A stretch of DNA of 64,000 nt, from contig NZ_STGK01000001.1 of assembly GCF_004919105.1 (NCBI RefSeq), positions 434,001 to 498,000 of the forward strand. The letters are read 5' to 3'. Shown piece after piece: positions 17,843-29,709 of the stretch; position 1 is the first letter of the stretch, and every line of letters starts with the position of its first letter. The stretch is from Nocardioides sp. GY 10113 (GTDB lineage Bacteria > Actinomycetota > Actinomycetes > Propionibacteriales > Nocardioidaceae). The notes under the pieces were generated by a model. It worked only from the letters and a program-made list of their open reading frames with translations, did no database searches and was not told the origin of the DNA. Both the position numbers and the translations under genes were made by a program.

Positions 17843-19153
17843 GTGACTGACACATTGACCCCGGTGCTCACCGAGATGTGGGACGTCGAGCGCGGCTGGA
17901 CGCTCGACGCGTACGCCGCCAAGGGCGGCTACGCCTCGCTCGACGTCGCGTTCGGGATGGCGCCCGACGACGTGATCGCGGCGGTCAAGGACTCGGGCCT
18001 GCGCGGCCGCGGCGGCGCCGGCTTCCCGACCGGGATGAAGTGGTCCTTCATCCCGCAGGACAACCCCAAGCCGAAGTACCTCGTGGTCAACGCCGACGAG
18101 TCGGAGCCGGGGACCTGCAAGGACATCCCGCTGATGATGGGCAACCCGCACGTGCTGGTGGAGGGCGTGATCGTCTCCTCCTACGCGATCCGGGCCAACA
18201 AGGCGTTCATCTACATCCGCGGCGAGGTGCTGCAGCCGATCCGCCGGGTCCAGGCCGCGGTCGCCGAGGCGTACGCCGCCGGCCACCTCGGCAAGGACAT
18301 CCACGGCTCCGGGTACGACCTCGACATCGTGGTGCACGCGGGCGCCGGTGCCTACATCTGCGGCGAGGAGACCGCGCTGCTCGAGGGCCTCGAGGGCCGC
18401 CGCGGCCAGCCGCGGCTGCGCCCGCCGTTCCCGGCGGTGGCCGGTCTCTACGCCAGCCCGACGGTGATCAACAACGTCGAGTCCATCGCCTCGGTGCCGG
18501 CCATCGTCACCAAGGGCGCCGACTGGTTCGCCTCGATGGGCACCGAGAAGTCCAAGGGCCACGGGATCTTCTCCCTCTCCGGGCACGTCACCAGGCCCGG
18601 CCAGTACGAGGCGCCGCTGGGGATCACGCTGCGCGAGCTGCTCGACCTGGCCGGCGGGGTCCGCGAGGGACACCAGCTGAAGTTCTGGACGCCGGGCGGC
18701 TCCTCGACGCCGCTGCTCACCGCGGAGCACCTCGACGTACCGCTGGACTTCGAAGGCGTCGGCGCCGCGGGGTCGATGCTCGGCACCCGCGCGCTGCAGA
18801 TCTTCGACGACACCGTCTGCGTGGTCCGCGCCGTGCTGCGCTGGACGGAGTTCTACAAGCACGAGTCCTGCGGCAAGTGCACCCCGTGCCGCGAGGGCAC
18901 CTGGTGGCTGGTGCAGGCGCTGACCCGGCTGGAGCACGGTGAGGGCAGCGAGGCCGACCTGGACCAGCTGCTCGACCAGTGCGACAACATCCTGGGCCGC
19001 TCGTTCTGCGCGCTCGGCGACGGGGCGACCAGCCCGGTGTCGAGCTCCATCCAGTACTTCCGGGACGAGTACCTGGCCCACCTGAGTGAGGGCGGGTGCC
19101 CGTTCGACCCCGCCCGGTCCACCGTCTTCGCCAGCCAGGAGGTGCGGGCATGA
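17843..19153 (+). CDS. nuoF: NADH-quinone oxidoreductase subunit F
   Basis: The 51-kDa-type subunit that oxidises NADH, with FMN and a [4Fe-4S] cluster (N3); 436 residues. The NADH/FMN-binding glycine loop is [16 protein letters not shown] (about 53-68), the second is [16 protein letters not shown], and cluster ligands are in [12 protein letters not shown] plus a downstream Cys in [11 protein letters not shown] 17843 has a good upstream GGGAGAGGA. The stop overlaps the nuoG ATG. Confidence 0.96.
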   Translation: MTDTLTPVLTEMWDVERGWTLDAYAAKGGYASLDVAFGMAPDDVIAAVKDSGLRGRGGAGFPTGMKWSFIPQDNPKPKYLVVNADESEPGTCKDIPLMMGNPHVLVEGVIVSSYAIRANKAFIYIRGEVLQPIRRVQAAVAEAYAAGHLGKDIHGSGYDLDIVVHAGAGAYICGEETALLEGLEGRRGQPRLRPPFPAVAGLYASPTVINNVESIASVPAIVTKGADWFASMGTEKSKGHGIFSLSGHVTRPGQYEAPLGITLRELLDLAGGVREGHQLKFWTPGGSSTPLLTAEHLDVPLDFEGVGAAGSMLGTRALQIFDDTVCVVRAVLRWTEFYKHESCGKCTPCREGTWWLVQALTRLEHGEGSEADLDQLLDQCDNILGRSFCALGDGATSPVSSSIQYFRDEYLAHLSEGGCPFDPARSTVFASQEVRA

Positions 19154-21594
19154 GCGAGCAAGCGAGCGGTGGGAAGAGCCCAGCCGCGACCCCGGGGAAG
19201 AGCCCCGAGCGGGCGGACCTGGTCACCGTCACGATCGACGGCGTCGAGGTGAACGTCCCCAAGGACACCCTGGTGATCCGCGCCGCGGAACAGGCCGGGA
19301 TCCAGGTCCCGCGGTTCTGCGACCACCCGCTGCTGGCCCCGGTCGGCGCGTGCCGGCAGTGCCTTGTCGACGTGCCGGACGCGGGCAACGGCCGTGGCTT
19401 CCCCAAGCCGCAAGCCTCCTGCACGCTGCCGGTGGCCGAGGGCATGGTGGTGAGCACGCAGCTCACCAGCGCGGTCGCGGACAAGGCCCAGCAGGGCGTG
19501 ATGGAGCTGCTGCTGATCAACCACCCGCTCGACTGCCCGGTCTGCGACAAGGGCGGTGAGTGCCCGCTGCAGAACCAGGCGATGTCGAACGGGCAGGGGG
19601 AGTCCCGCTTCTCCGACGCCCGCAACCACGGCACCAAGCGGACCTTCCCCAAGCCGATCAATCTCTCCCCGACCGTGCTGCTGGACCGGGAGCGCTGCAT
19701 CGTCTGCCAGCGCTGCACCCGGTTCGCCGCGGAGATCGCCGGCGACCCGTTCATCGCGCTGGTCGAGCGCGGCGCCCAGCAGCAGATCGGCATCGCCGAG
19801 GACGCGCCGTTCCTCTCCTACTTCTCCGGCAACGTGATCCAGATCTGCCCGGTCGGCGCCCTCACCTCCGAGGAGTACCGGTTCCGGTCCCGCCCGTTCG
19901 ACCTGGTCTCCAGCCCCGGCGTCGCCGAGCACGACGCCTGCGGCGCGGCGATCCGGGTCGACCACCGCCGTGGCAAGGTGATGCGCCGGATGGCCGGCGA
20001 CGATCCGGACGTCAACGAGGAGTGGATCACCGACAAGGACCGGTTCGGCTTCGCCTACGCCCACGAGGCGGACCGCCTCACCTACCCGCAGGTCCGCGAC
20101 GACGACGGCAGCCTGCGGCCCGCCTCCTGGCCCGAGGCCTTCACCGTGGCGGCCCGCGGCCTCGCCGCGGCGCGCGAGGCCGGCGGCGTCGGGGTGCTCA
20201 CCGGCGGTCGGCTGACCGTCGAGGACGCCTACGCCTACAGCAAGTTCGCCCGGGTCGCGCTGGGCACCAACGACATCGACTTCCGTGCCCGGCCGCACTC
20301 GGCCGAGGAGGCCGCCTTCCTGGCCCAGCACGTGGCGCTGTCCGGTCCGGGCGACGGCGGGGTCAGCTACGCGGACCTGGAGTCGGCGAGCAAGGTCGTC
20401 CTCATCGGGCTCGAGCCGGAGGACGAGGCCGGCACGATCTTCCTCCGCCTGCGCAAGTCGGTCCTGGCCGGCGGCACCGAGGTGGTCGCGGTCTCCCCGT
20501 TCACCACCCGCGGGCTGGCCAAGCTCTCGGCGCGCGTGGTGCTCACGGCGCCCGGTGACGAGACCGCCGCGATCGCCGACCTGGCCGATGAGCTGGACGG
20601 CGACACCGTCGTGCTGGTGGGCGAGCGGCTGGCCGTCGTACCGGGGGCGCTGGGCAAGGCCCTCGAGGTCGCCGAGGCTGCCGGCGCGCGGCTGGCCTGG
20701 GTGCCGCGCCGCGCCGGTGACCGGGGCGCGGTTGAGGCCGGTTGCCTGCCGATCCTGCTGCCGGGCGGGCGCCCGGTGACGGTCGACGAGGCCCGGGTCG
20801 ACCTGGCCGCGGCCTGGGGCGTGGAGACGCTGCCCGAGGAGCCCGGGCGGGACGCCGACGCGATCGTGGAGGCGCTGGTCACCGGCGACCTCGGCGGCCT
20901 GGTGATCGCCGGAGTGGACCCCGACGACACCCCGGATCCGCAGGCGACCCGCGACGCGATCGCGGCCGCCGGCTTCGTGGTCGCCTTCGACCTGCGCGAC
21001 TCCGAGGTGACCGACCAGGCGGACGTGGTCTTCCCGGTCGCCCCGGTCACGGACAAGGCCGGCACCTTCGTCAACTGGGAGGGCCGGGTCCGGCCCTTCG
21101 AGGCCGCACTGCAGAACCCGGCCTCGCTGCCCGAGCTGCGGGCGCTGTCCGGGATCGCGGCCGAGCTCGGCGCGCCGCTGGGCTTCCGCACCGTCGAGGA
21201 GGTGCGCGCCGAGCTGGCGGCCGTCGGCCCGTGGGAGGGCGACGGCACGGTCGACCCGGCCGTGGGTGGCACCGAGGGCGACGCGGTGGCCGACGGCCTG
21301 CGCCTGGCCACCTGGAAGCAGTCGATCGACAACGCCGCGATGCTCGACGGCGACAAGTACCTGCGGGCCACCGCACGGCCCGTGGTCGCGCTGCTCCCGC
21401 CCGACCTGTACGACGCGCACGGGCCGACCGTCACCCTCACCGGTGACCGCGGCTCGGTGACGCTGCCGGCCGAGCCCTGCCCCGACCTCGTCGAGGGCGT
21501 GGTCTGGGTGCCGGCCAACTCGTTCGGGGCCGGCGTCCTCGCCGACCTCGCCTCACCCGGGAGCCGGGTCACGATCGAGGGAGGTGGCCGATGA
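19150..21594 (+). CDS. nuoG: NADH-quinone oxidoreductase subunit G
   Basis: The large Fe-S subunit of the NADH module, 814 residues. N-terminal ferredoxin domain with [2Fe-2S] ligands in [16 protein letters not shown]; then HCDCPVC-type region with [13 protein letters not shown]; then a 4Fe-4S domain with [10 protein letters not shown] and CPVGAL; then a degenerate molybdopterin-oxidoreductase fold without cofactor motifs. ATG 19150 overlaps nuoF; about 25 extra N-terminal residues include the duplicated GKSP ([13 protein letters not shown]), reflecting a repeated GGAAGAGCCC in the DNA. The stop overlaps nuoH. Confidence 0.95.
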   Translation: MSEQASGGKSPAATPGKSPERADLVTVTIDGVEVNVPKDTLVIRAAEQAGIQVPRFCDHPLLAPVGACRQCLVDVPDAGNGRGFPKPQASCTLPVAEGMVVSTQLTSAVADKAQQGVMELLLINHPLDCPVCDKGGECPLQNQAMSNGQGESRFSDARNHGTKRTFPKPINLSPTVLLDRERCIVCQRCTRFAAEIAGDPFIALVERGAQQQIGIAEDAPFLSYFSGNVIQICPVGALTSEEYRFRSRPFDLVSSPGVAEHDACGAAIRVDHRRGKVMRRMAGDDPDVNEEWITDKDRFGFAYAHEADRLTYPQVRDDDGSLRPASWPEAFTVAARGLAAAREAGGVGVLTGGRLTVEDAYAYSKFARVALGTNDIDFRARPHSAEEAAFLAQHVALSGPGDGGVSYADLESASKVVLIGLEPEDEAGTIFLRLRKSVLAGGTEVVAVSPFTTRGLAKLSARVVLTAPGDETAAIADLADELDGDTVVLVGERLAVVPGALGKALEVAEAAGARLAWVPRRAGDRGAVEAGCLPILLPGGRPVTVDEARVDLAAAWGVETLPEEPGRDADAIVEALVTGDLGGLVIAGVDPDDTPDPQATRDAIAAAGFVVAFDLRDSEVTDQADVVFPVAPVTDKAGTFVNWEGRVRPFEAALQNPASLPELRALSGIAAELGAPLGFRTVEEVRAELAAVGPWEGDGTVDPAVGGTEGDAVADGLRLATWKQSIDNAAMLDGDKYLRATARPVVALLPPDLYDAHGPTVTLTGDRGSVTLPAEPCPDLVEGVVWVPANSFGAGVLADLASPGSRVTIEGGGR

Positions 21595-22871
21595 GCCCGC
21601 TGGACGCCTTCGGGCAGGACCCGTGGTGGATCGTCGTCATCAAGGCGGTGCTGGTCTTCCTGGTGCTGGTGCTGCTGACGCTCTTCAACATCTGGTACGA
21701 GCGCCGCGTGGTGGCGCGGATGCAGCACCGGATCGGACCGAACGTCAACGGTCCCTTCGGCCTGCTCCAGTCGCTGGCCGACGGCGCGAAGCTGATGTTC
21801 AAGGAGGAGCTGATCCCGAAGGCCGCCGATCGCGTGGTCTTCCTGCTCGCCCCGCTGATCATCGTGATCCCCGCGTTCGTCACCTTCAGCGTGATCCCGT
21901 TCGGGCCCGAGGTGAACCTGTTCGGCGAGACCACGCCGCTGCAGCTGACCGACATGCCGGTCGCGGTGCTGTTCGTGATGGCGATCGCCTCGATCGGGAT
22001 CTACGGGATCGTCCTCGCCGGCTGGTCCAGCGGGTCGACGTACTCGCTGCTCGGCGGCCTGCGCTCGAGCGCCCAGATGATCTCCTACGAGGTCGCGATG
22101 GGCCTGGCCCTGGTCGCGGTCTTCATGTACGCCGGGTCGATGTCGACCAGCGAGATCGTGGCCGCCCAGGACGACTTCTGGTTCGGGCTGATCCTGGCGC
22201 CGTCGTTCGTGATCTACATGATCGCGATGGTCGGTGAGACCAACCGGGCGCCGTTCGACCTGCCGGAGGCCGAGGGCGAGCTGGTCGGCGGCTTCCACAC
22301 CGAGTACTCGAGCATGAAGTTCGCGATGTTCTTCCTGGCCGAGTACATCAACATGGCGACCGTCTCGGCGCTGGCGACCACCCTCTTCCTCGGCGGCTGG
22401 CACGCCCCCTTCTGGATCGACCGGGTCTGGGAGGGCGCCAACGAGGGCTACGTGCCGGTGATCTGGTTCTTCGGCAAGGTGCTCTTCTTCGTCTTCATCT
22501 TCATCTGGCTGCGCGGCACCCTGCCCCGCCTGCGCTACGACCAGTTCATGCACTTCGGCTGGAAGCGGCTGATCCCGATCTCGCTGGTCTGGATCGTGGC
22601 GGTGGCCACGCTGCGGGCCGCCCGCAACGACCTCGCCTTCGACCGGCAGACCGTGATGATCGCCGCCGGCATCCTGCTGGTGATCTTCCTGGCCCTCTAC
22701 TTCGTGCCGGAGGGCAGGACGGAGGCGGTGGAGGACGAGGAGCCCGGGGCGCGCCCCGGCGCCTTCCCGACGCCGCCGATCCCGGACGGCGGCCCGGTGC
22801 GCGGCGCCGCCGCCGACCTGGTCTTCCCGTCCGCCCCCGATGTGACCGTCTCCGAGGTGCGCAATGGCTGA
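21591..22871 (+). CDS. nuoH: NADH-quinone oxidoreductase subunit H
   Basis: A membrane-arm subunit forming much of the quinone chamber, 426 residues with about eight helices. Diagnostic loops are [29 protein letters not shown] and [19 protein letters not shown]. An additional ~50-residue Pro/acidic C-terminal tail follows the last helix ([17 protein letters not shown]). Overlaps nuoG by 4 bp and nuoI by 8 bp. Confidence 0.96.
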   Translation: MSPLDAFGQDPWWIVVIKAVLVFLVLVLLTLFNIWYERRVVARMQHRIGPNVNGPFGLLQSLADGAKLMFKEELIPKAADRVVFLLAPLIIVIPAFVTFSVIPFGPEVNLFGETTPLQLTDMPVAVLFVMAIASIGIYGIVLAGWSSGSTYSLLGGLRSSAQMISYEVAMGLALVAVFMYAGSMSTSEIVAAQDDFWFGLILAPSFVIYMIAMVGETNRAPFDLPEAEGELVGGFHTEYSSMKFAMFFLAEYINMATVSALATTLFLGGWHAPFWIDRVWEGANEGYVPVIWFFGKVLFFVFIFIWLRGTLPRLRYDQFMHFGWKRLIPISLVWIVAVATLRAARNDLAFDRQTVMIAAGILLVIFLALYFVPEGRTEAVEDEEPGARPGAFPTPPIPDGGPVRGAAADLVFPSAPDVTVSEVRNG

Positions 22872-23475
22872 CCGCGACAAGCCCGAGAAGAAGTCCGACC
22901 GGCCCACGCTCAAGGAGCAGTTCTGGGACCCGGTGGCCGGGTTCGGCGTCACCTTCCGGACGATGTTCCGCAAGGTCGTCACCGAGCAGTACCCGTACGA
23001 GAAGTTCCCCACCGCACCGCGGTTCCACGGCCGCCACCAGCTCAACCGCTGGCCCGACGGGCTGGAGAAGTGCGTGGGCTGCGAGCTCTGCGCCTGGGCC
23101 TGCCCCGCCGACGCCATCTACGTCGAGGGAGCGTCCAACAGCGACCTGCCCGACGAGGACGGGAACTCGCAGCGGTTCTCACCGGGGGAGCGGTACGGCC
23201 GCGTCTACCAGATCAACTACCTGCGCTGCATCCTCTGCGGGCTCTGCATCGAGGCCTGCCCGACCCGTGCGCTGACCATGACCAACGAGTACGAGCTCGC
23301 GGACACCAGCCGGGAGAGCCTGATCTACGAGAAGTCCGACCTGCTCGCCCCGCTGCTGCCCGGCATGGAGCAACCGCCGCACCCGATGCGGCTCGGCGAC
23401 GACGAGGGTGACTACTACCGCGGCGAGTTCACCGCCACCGGAGAGACTCCGCGCGTCTCGGGAGGGGATGAGTGA
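22864..23475 (+). CDS. nuoI: NADH-quinone oxidoreductase subunit I
   Basis: The 8Fe ferredoxin subunit with clusters N6a and N6b, 203 residues. Two classical motifs are present: [17 protein letters not shown] and [18 protein letters not shown]. The N terminus ([15 protein letters not shown]) leads into the amphipathic membrane-associated helix. It starts inside the end of nuoH. The C-terminal ~45 residues are acidic and less conserved. Confidence 0.96.
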   Translation: MADRDKPEKKSDRPTLKEQFWDPVAGFGVTFRTMFRKVVTEQYPYEKFPTAPRFHGRHQLNRWPDGLEKCVGCELCAWACPADAIYVEGASNSDLPDEDGNSQRFSPGERYGRVYQINYLRCILCGLCIEACPTRALTMTNEYELADTSRESLIYEKSDLLAPLLPGMEQPPHPMRLGDDEGDYYRGEFTATGETPRVSGGDE

Positions 23476-24326
23476 TGGTCGCGTTCTGGGTCCTGGCACC
23501 GATCATGGTGCTGGCCGCGCTCGGCGTGCTGTTCGTGCACAAGGCGGTGCACGCGGCGATGCTGCTGGCCGTCGTGATGATCTCCCTGGCCGTGCTCTAC
23601 GCCGGGCTCGACGCGCCCTTCCTGTTCGCCGTGCAGATCATCGTCTACACCGGCGCGATCCTGATGCTCTTCCTGTTCGTGCTGATGCTGGTCGGCGTCG
23701 ACGCGTCGGACTCCCTGGTGGAGACGATCCCCGGGCAGCGGCTGCTGGCCTGGGTGATCGGCGGCGCGTTCGCGGTGGTGCTGCTGATCGGGCTGAGCCA
23801 GCTCGCCTTCGGCACCGCCGTCGGCCTGGACGAGGCCAACGGCGAGGGCAACGTGCAGGCCCTGGCCAACCTGCTCTTCTCCCGCTACGTCTTCGCGTTC
23901 GAGGTGACCAGCGCGCTGCTGATCACCGCCGCGGTCGGCGCCATGGTCCTGGCCCACCGCGAGCGGCTCACCCCGAAGGTGGGCCAGGCGGAACTGGCCG
24001 CGCAGCGGATGCGGGACTTCACCGCGACCGGCAAGCCGCTGGGCCCGCTGCCCGCCCCCGGCGTCTACGCCCGGCACAACGCGGTGGACACGCCGGCGCT
24101 GCTGCCCGACGGCACCGCCGCGTCGCTCTCGGTCTCCCGCGTGCTCGCGGCCCGCGGCACGATGCAGGGCGTCATGGCCGACGACGTCGAGGAGATGTCC
24201 GAACAGCTCGGGGCCGACCCGTCGTCGATGCCGGATGCGAAGCAGGCGGGGAGCGAAGCGACCGGCGCCGGGCAATCGGGCAAGGGCGGGGTCACCGCCT
24301 CCAGCGAAGAGGACGTGCAGGCATGA
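23475..24326 (+). CDS. nuoJ: NADH-quinone oxidoreductase subunit J, with long C-terminal tail
   Basis: A membrane-arm subunit, 283 residues with five helices in the first ~165 residues; the conserved pi-bulge helix region [20 protein letters not shown] is clear. The remaining ~110 residues are hydrophilic, include the [18 protein letters not shown] segment and a Gly/Ser/Glu tail, and are longer than in E. coli (184 residues). ATG 23475 overlaps the nuoI stop; an adjacent in-frame GTG at 23472 is an alternative. The tail is probably actinobacteria-specific. Confidence 0.94.
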   Translation: MVAFWVLAPIMVLAALGVLFVHKAVHAAMLLAVVMISLAVLYAGLDAPFLFAVQIIVYTGAILMLFLFVLMLVGVDASDSLVETIPGQRLLAWVIGGAFAVVLLIGLSQLAFGTAVGLDEANGEGNVQALANLLFSRYVFAFEVTSALLITAAVGAMVLAHRERLTPKVGQAELAAQRMRDFTATGKPLGPLPAPGVYARHNAVDTPALLPDGTAASLSVSRVLAARGTMQGVMADDVEEMSEQLGADPSSMPDAKQAGSEATGAGQSGKGGVTASSEEDVQA

Positions 24327-24616
24327 GCGAGTACATCGTCCTCTCGGCGATCCTGTTCACCATCGGCGCGATCGGCGTGCTGACCCGACGCAACGCGATC
24401 GTGGTCTTCATGTGCGTGGAGCTGATGCTCAACTCCTGCAACCTCGCGTTCGTCGCGTTCGCACACCAGAACGGGAACCTCGACGGCCAGATCGCGGCGT
24501 TCTTCGTGATGGTGGTCGCCGCCGCCGAGGTGGTGGTCGGTCTCGCGATCATCATGACCATCTTCCGCACCCGCCGCTCGGCCTCGGTCGACGACGCCAG
24601 CCTGCTGAAGTTCTGA
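24323..24616 (+). CDS. nuoK: NADH-quinone oxidoreductase subunit K
   Basis: A small three-helix antiporter-like membrane subunit, 97 residues. The conserved glutamates of the proton path lie in [13 protein letters not shown] (Glu in helix 2) and [11 protein letters not shown] (helix 3). The ATG overlaps the nuoJ stop; a 10-bp gap separates it from nuoL. Confidence 0.96.
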   Translation: MSEYIVLSAILFTIGAIGVLTRRNAIVVFMCVELMLNSCNLAFVAFAHQNGNLDGQIAAFFVMVVAAAEVVVGLAIIMTIFRTRRSASVDDASLLKF

Positions 24617-24626
24617 GGGGACGCCG

Positions 24627-26570
24627 ATGTCTGCACTCGTGTCACTGGCTAGCGCCGCCGAGACCCACGCACCGGTGGTCGCGCCTGTCGACGCCTCCGG
24701 GGCGTTCAGCCTGCTCTGGGTGGTCATCGCCCTGCCGCTCGCCGGCGCAGCGATCCTGCTGCTCGGCGGGAGGCTGACCGACGCCTGGGGCCACCTGCTC
24801 GGCACCGCCACCGCGTTCGGCTCGTTCGCGATCAGCCTGGTGCTCTTCATCCAGCTCCTCGGCCGCGCCGAGGACGACCGGCAGATCTCCCAGCACCTCT
24901 ACACCTGGTTCTCCGCCGGCGACCTCGACGTCGGGATGGACCTGCTCTACGACCCGCTCTCCTCGCTGTTCCTGCTGCTGATCACCGGCGTCGGGTCGCT
25001 GATCTTCCTGTACTCCAACGGGTACATGGCCCACGACCCGCGCCGGCGCCGGTTCTTCGCGTACCTGAACCTGTTCATGGCCGCGATGCTGATGCTGGTG
25101 CTGGCCGAGAACTACGTCGGGCTCTTCCTCGGCTGGGAGGGCGTCGGCCTGGCGTCGTACCTGCTGATCGGTTTCTGGCAGCACAAGCCGACCGCCGCGG
25201 CGGCCGCCAAGAAGGCCTTCGTGATGAACCGGGTCGGCGACATGGGCATGAGCCTCGGCATCTTCCTGATGTTCGTCACCTTCGGCAGCGTCAGCTTCAC
25301 CACCATCAGCGAGCTGGCGCCCGGCGCCGAGGAGTCGACCCTGAACTGGATCGGCGTGCTGCTGCTGATCGGGGCCTGCGGCAAGTCCGCCCAGGTGCCG
25401 CTCCAGGCGTGGCTGCTCGACGCGATGGAGGGCCCGACGCCGGTCTCGGCGCTGATCCACGCCGCGACCATGGTCACCGCCGGCGTCTACCTGGTCGTCC
25501 GGTCCAACTTCATCTTCGAGCTGGCGCCCACCGCACAGACGGTGGTGGTCATCGTCGCCACGGTCACCCTGCTCTGGGGAGCGATCCTCGGCTGCGCCAA
25601 GGACGACATCAAGAAGACGCTGGCCGGCTCCACGATGAGCCAGATCGGCTACATGATGCTCGGCGCCGGGCTCGGCGTGGCCGGCTACGCGTTCGCGATC
25701 TTCCACCTGCTCACCCACGGCTTCTTCAAGGCGAACATGTTCCTCGGCGCCGGCTCCGTGATGCACGGCATGGACGACGACGTCGACATGCGCCACTACG
25801 GAGCCCTGCGCAAGGCGATGCCGATCACCTTCCTCACCTTCGCCATGGGCTACCTGGCGATCATCGGCTTCCCGGGCTTCTCCGGCTTCTGGTCCAAGGA
25901 CAAGATCATCGAGGTCGCGCTCACCGAGAACTGGGTCGCCGGGACCTGCGCGCTGCTCGGCGCCGGCATCACCGGCTTCTACATGACCCGGCTGATGCTG
26001 ATGACCTTCTTCGGCGAGAAGCGCTGGTCCGACGGCGTCCACCCGCACGAGAGCCCCGCGGTGATGACGATCCCGCTGATGGTGCTCGCGGCCCTCTCGG
26101 TCCTCGGCGGGCTGATGCTGCTCGGCGACTGGATCGTGGACTTCCTCAGCCCGGTGGTCGGCCACGCCGCGCACGAGGAACCGCCGCTCCCGGCGCTGGC
26201 GATCTCCGGCATCGCGGTGGCCGTGGTGGCCGTCGGCGTCCTCACGGCCTGGTGGTTCTTCGGCCGCCAGGCGGTGCCGCGCGAAGCCCCGCAGGAGGTC
26301 TCGTTCGTCACCCGCGCCGCCCGCGCCGACCTGTACGGCGACGCCATCAACGACACGCTGGTGGTGACGCCCGTGATGCGGACCGTGGACACCGCGGTCG
26401 CCGCCGACCACACGCTGGTCGACGGAGCCTTCGGCGGCGGGGGGACCGTGGTCACCGGCGTCGGCATCGGCCTACGCCGCCTGCAGACCGGCTACGTCCG
26501 CTCCTACGCCCTGTCCGTGCTCGTCGGAGCCCTGCTCCTCGTGCTGACCCTGGTGGCGGTGAACTGGTGA
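24627..26570 (+). CDS. nuoL: NADH-quinone oxidoreductase subunit L
   Basis: A Mrp-antiporter-like proton-pumping subunit with the long lateral helix, 647 residues. Key features are the helix-5 Glu in [19 protein letters not shown], the helix-7 Lys in [19 protein letters not shown], and [20 protein letters not shown]. The C-terminal ~130 residues contain the amphipathic lateral arm and last helix. The GTG of nuoM overlaps the stop. Confidence 0.96.
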   Translation: MSALVSLASAAETHAPVVAPVDASGAFSLLWVVIALPLAGAAILLLGGRLTDAWGHLLGTATAFGSFAISLVLFIQLLGRAEDDRQISQHLYTWFSAGDLDVGMDLLYDPLSSLFLLLITGVGSLIFLYSNGYMAHDPRRRRFFAYLNLFMAAMLMLVLAENYVGLFLGWEGVGLASYLLIGFWQHKPTAAAAAKKAFVMNRVGDMGMSLGIFLMFVTFGSVSFTTISELAPGAEESTLNWIGVLLLIGACGKSAQVPLQAWLLDAMEGPTPVSALIHAATMVTAGVYLVVRSNFIFELAPTAQTVVVIVATVTLLWGAILGCAKDDIKKTLAGSTMSQIGYMMLGAGLGVAGYAFAIFHLLTHGFFKANMFLGAGSVMHGMDDDVDMRHYGALRKAMPITFLTFAMGYLAIIGFPGFSGFWSKDKIIEVALTENWVAGTCALLGAGITGFYMTRLMLMTFFGEKRWSDGVHPHESPAVMTIPLMVLAALSVLGGLMLLGDWIVDFLSPVVGHAAHEEPPLPALAISGIAVAVVAVGVLTAWWFFGRQAVPREAPQEVSFVTRAARADLYGDAINDTLVVTPVMRTVDTAVAADHTLVDGAFGGGGTVVTGVGIGLRRLQTGYVRSYALSVLVGALLLVLTLVAVNW

Positions 26571-28108
26571 ACGACTTCCCCATCCTCTCGGTGCTGGTCT
26601 GGCTGCCGCTGGTCGGCGCCGTCGTGGTGGCGCTCGCCCCCGCGGCACTGGCGCGGCAGCTCGGCCTCGTGGTCTCCCTGATCACCCTCGGGCTCGGCGC
26701 CGCGGTCGCGATCGGGTACGAGGCCGACGGCGGCCGGCAGTTCACCGAGACCCACGACTGGATCTCGGCGTTCGGGGTGCACTACGCGCTCGGCGTCGAC
26801 GGCCTGGGCCTGCTGATGGTGCTGCTCACCGTGCTGCTGGTGCCGATCGTGCTGGTCGCGGAGTGGCACGACGCCAGCGCCGACGGCACCGCGGGTCCCA
26901 AGGCGTACGTCGCCTGGGCGCTGGCCCTCGAGGCGCTGGCGCTGGCGGTCTTCTGCGCCACGGACGTCTTCCTGTTCTACGTGGTCTTCGAGGCGACCCT
27001 GATCCCCGCCTACTTCCTGGTCGGCGGGTTCGGTCGCCCCGGTCGCGGCAGCGCGGCGCTGAAGTTCCTGATCTTCCAGCTCGCGGGCGGCCTGGTGCTG
27101 CTGGCGTCGGTGGTCGGGCTCTACGTGGTCTCCGCGCAGGCCGGCACGCCGTCGTACCTGCTCGGCGACCTGGAGCAGCTGGACATCCCGACCGATGTCG
27201 GGCGCTGGCTCTTCGTCGGCTTCTTCGTGGCGTTCGCGGTGAAGGCGCCGCTGTTCCCGGTGCACACCTGGCTGGCCGACACCACTGAGAAGGCGACCCC
27301 CGGCACCTCGGTGCTGCTGGTCTGCGTCCTCGACAAGATCGGCACCTTCGGCATGCTCCGCTTCTGCCTGGGGATCTTCCCCGAGGCCTCGGAGTGGGCC
27401 ACCCCCGTGGTGATCACCCTCGCGCTGATCTCGATCGTGTACGGCGCCCTGCTGGCGATCGGCCAGGACGACGTCCTGCGCCTGGTCGGCCTCACCTCGC
27501 TGAGCCACTTCGGCCTGATCACGCTGGGCATCTTCGCCTTCACCAGCCAGGGCGGCACCGGAGCGATCCTCTACATGGTCAACCACGGCCTGGGCACCGC
27601 GGTGCTCTTCCTGACCGCCGGCTACGCGATCAAGCGCAGCGGCACCACGCTGATCAGCGGCATGGGCGGGCTGGAGAAGGTCGCGCCGGTGCTCGCGGGC
27701 CTGTTCCTGGTCGCCGGTCTGGCCACGCTGGGACTGCCCGGCCTGAGCCCGTTCGTCTCGGAGTTCATGGTCCTGCTGGCGGCGTTCGACTACCACTGGT
27801 GGGTCGGCCTGGTCGCGGTGACCGCGATCGTGCTCGCCGCGGTCTACGTCCTCTGGCTCTACCAGCGGTCCTTCACCGGGCCGACGCCCGACCGGTTCGA
27901 CGACGTGTCGGACCTGGGCGTGCGCGAGGTCGGGGCGGTCGCGCCGCTGGTGCTGGCCCTCGTGCTGCTCGGGTTCTACCCGGCCCCGATGCTCGACGTC
28001 GCCGACCCGATGGTCGCCGACCTGTTCTCGCAGATCGGCGTGAGCGACGACCAACCGACCGTGGTCCAGGTGGAACCAGCCGGTGACGGCGTGGAGGAGG
28101 CGCACTGA
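26567..28108 (+). CDS. nuoM: NADH-quinone oxidoreductase subunit M
   Basis: The second antiporter-like proton-pumping subunit, 513 residues, about 14 helices. Conserved residues lie in [20 protein letters not shown] (Glu) and [20 protein letters not shown] (Lys). GTG 26567 overlaps nuoL; the open frame upstream is a shadow inside nuoL. The stop overlaps the nuoN ATG. Confidence 0.96.
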   Translation: MNDFPILSVLVWLPLVGAVVVALAPAALARQLGLVVSLITLGLGAAVAIGYEADGGRQFTETHDWISAFGVHYALGVDGLGLLMVLLTVLLVPIVLVAEWHDASADGTAGPKAYVAWALALEALALAVFCATDVFLFYVVFEATLIPAYFLVGGFGRPGRGSAALKFLIFQLAGGLVLLASVVGLYVVSAQAGTPSYLLGDLEQLDIPTDVGRWLFVGFFVAFAVKAPLFPVHTWLADTTEKATPGTSVLLVCVLDKIGTFGMLRFCLGIFPEASEWATPVVITLALISIVYGALLAIGQDDVLRLVGLTSLSHFGLITLGIFAFTSQGGTGAILYMVNHGLGTAVLFLTAGYAIKRSGTTLISGMGGLEKVAPVLAGLFLVAGLATLGLPGLSPFVSEFMVLLAAFDYHWWVGLVAVTAIVLAAVYVLWLYQRSFTGPTPDRFDDVSDLGVREVGAVAPLVLALVLLGFYPAPMLDVADPMVADLFSQIGVSDDQPTVVQVEPAGDGVEEAH

Positions 28109-29709
28109 TGGAGTTCACCAAGCCCACCCTGGAGTACGCCGAGCTGATGCCGCTGCTCGTGGTGTTCGGCGCCGCCTGCCTCGGCGTGCTGGTCGAGGCG
28201 TTCCTGCCCCGCGGGGTCCGCCGGGCCGCGCAGCTGGTCGTCACGCTCGGCGGACTGGTCGGCGCGCTGGTCGTCACCGTCGTGGTCGGCCGCGGCCTGG
28301 ACGGGCACGAGGGCGCCGCGGGTCAGGCGGCCAAGGGCCTGGTCGGAGCCGAGGGCAGCGTGATCGTCGACGGCCCGACGGTCTACCTGTGGGGTCTGGT
28401 CCTCGTCTTCGCCATCGCCGGCGCGCTGCTGTTCTCCGAGCGCCGGCTGGAGGGCGGTGTCTCCGGCTTCGCCGGCCAGGCGGCGGCCCTGCCGGGCACC
28501 GAGGCCGAGCGCGAGGCCTCCACGAAGGGCCTCGAGCACACCGAGGTCTACCCGCTGATGCTCTTCGCGACCGGCGGCATGTTGCTCTTCCCGGCCTCGG
28601 GCGACCTGCTGGTGATGTTCGTGGCGCTCGAGGTGCTCTCGCTGCCGCTCTACCTGCTCTGCGGGCTGGCGCGCCGCCGCCGCCTGCTCAGCCAGGAGGC
28701 CGCGATGAAGTACTTCCTGCTCGGCGCGTTCTCCTCCGGCTTCTTCCTCTACGGCGCCGCGCTGGTCTACGGGTACTCGGGCGCGATGGACTTCGCCGGG
28801 ATCAACGCCGCCATCCGCGCGGGGGCCGCCAACGAGGGCCTGCTGCTGGCCGGCATCGCGCTGCTGTCGGTGGGCCTGCTGTTCAAGGTGGGCGCGGTGC
28901 CGTTCCACTCCTGGACCCCGGACGTCTACCAGGGCGCCCCGACCGCGGTGACGGCCTTCATGGCGGCCGGCACCAAGATCGCCGCCTTCGGCGCGATGGC
29001 CCGGCTGCTCTACGTGGCCTTCGACGGCGAGCGCTGGAGCTGGCAGCCGATGCTGTGGGTGGTCGCCATCCTCAGCATGGTGGTCGGCGCGATGCTGGCG
29101 ATCCCGCAGACCGACGTGAAGCGGATGCTCGCCTACTCCTCGGTGGCGCACAGCGGCTTCATCCTCACCGGTGTGCTGGGTGCGCAGAGCGCCGGGTTGC
29201 TGGCCGAGGGCCAGTACTCCGCGCTGGACGGCGTGCTGTTCTACCTGACCGCGTACGGCTTCTCGATGGTCGGCGCGTTCGCGATCGTGACCCTGGTCCG
29301 CGACGCCGGGGGCGAGGCCACCGGCTTCGGCCACTGGGCCGGCCTGGGCAAGCGGTCGCCGCTGGTGGCGGGCGCCTTCGCGTTCTTCCTGCTGTCGATG
29401 GCCGGGATCCCGCTCACGGCCGGGTTCATCGGCAAGTGGGCCGTCTTCACCTCGGCGATGTCGGCCGGCGCCTGGCCCGTGGTGCTGGTGGCGATCGCGT
29501 CGAGCATCATCGCGGTGTTCTTCTACGTCCGCTACGTGCGCCTGATGTTCTTCAGCGACGCCGAGCCGCACGAGGAGGGCGCGGTCGTGATCGCCTCGCC
29601 GTTCACCACGGTCACCGTCGGGGTGTGCCTGCTGGCGACGCTCCTGCTGGGCGTCGTACCGGGGCCGGTGCTCGACCTCGTGGTGGGTACGGGAGACTTC
29701 ATCAGGTGA
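28108..29709 (+). CDS. nuoN: NADH-quinone oxidoreductase subunit N
   Basis: The third antiporter-like subunit, 533 residues. Shows MFVALEVLSLPLYLLCGLAR (Glu) and LLFKVGAVPFHSWTPDVYQG (Lys), typical of NuoN, and a first-half loop rich in Gly/Glu. Last complex I gene; its TGA overlaps the GTG of a polyprenyl diphosphate synthase, so that gene is part of the same coupled transcript. Confidence 0.96.
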   Translation: MEFTKPTLEYAELMPLLVVFGAACLGVLVEAFLPRGVRRAAQLVVTLGGLVGALVVTVVVGRGLDGHEGAAGQAAKGLVGAEGSVIVDGPTVYLWGLVLVFAIAGALLFSERRLEGGVSGFAGQAAALPGTEAEREASTKGLEHTEVYPLMLFATGGMLLFPASGDLLVMFVALEVLSLPLYLLCGLARRRRLLSQEAAMKYFLLGAFSSGFFLYGAALVYGYSGAMDFAGINAAIRAGAANEGLLLAGIALLSVGLLFKVGAVPFHSWTPDVYQGAPTAVTAFMAAGTKIAAFGAMARLLYVAFDGERWSWQPMLWVVAILSMVVGAMLAIPQTDVKRMLAYSSVAHSGFILTGVLGAQSAGLLAEGQYSALDGVLFYLTAYGFSMVGAFAIVTLVRDAGGEATGFGHWAGLGKRSPLVAGAFAFFLLSMAGIPLTAGFIGKWAVFTSAMSAGAWPVVLVAIASSIIAVFFYVRYVRLMFFSDAEPHEEGAVVIASPFTTVTVGVCLLATLLLGVVPGPVLDLVVGTGDFIR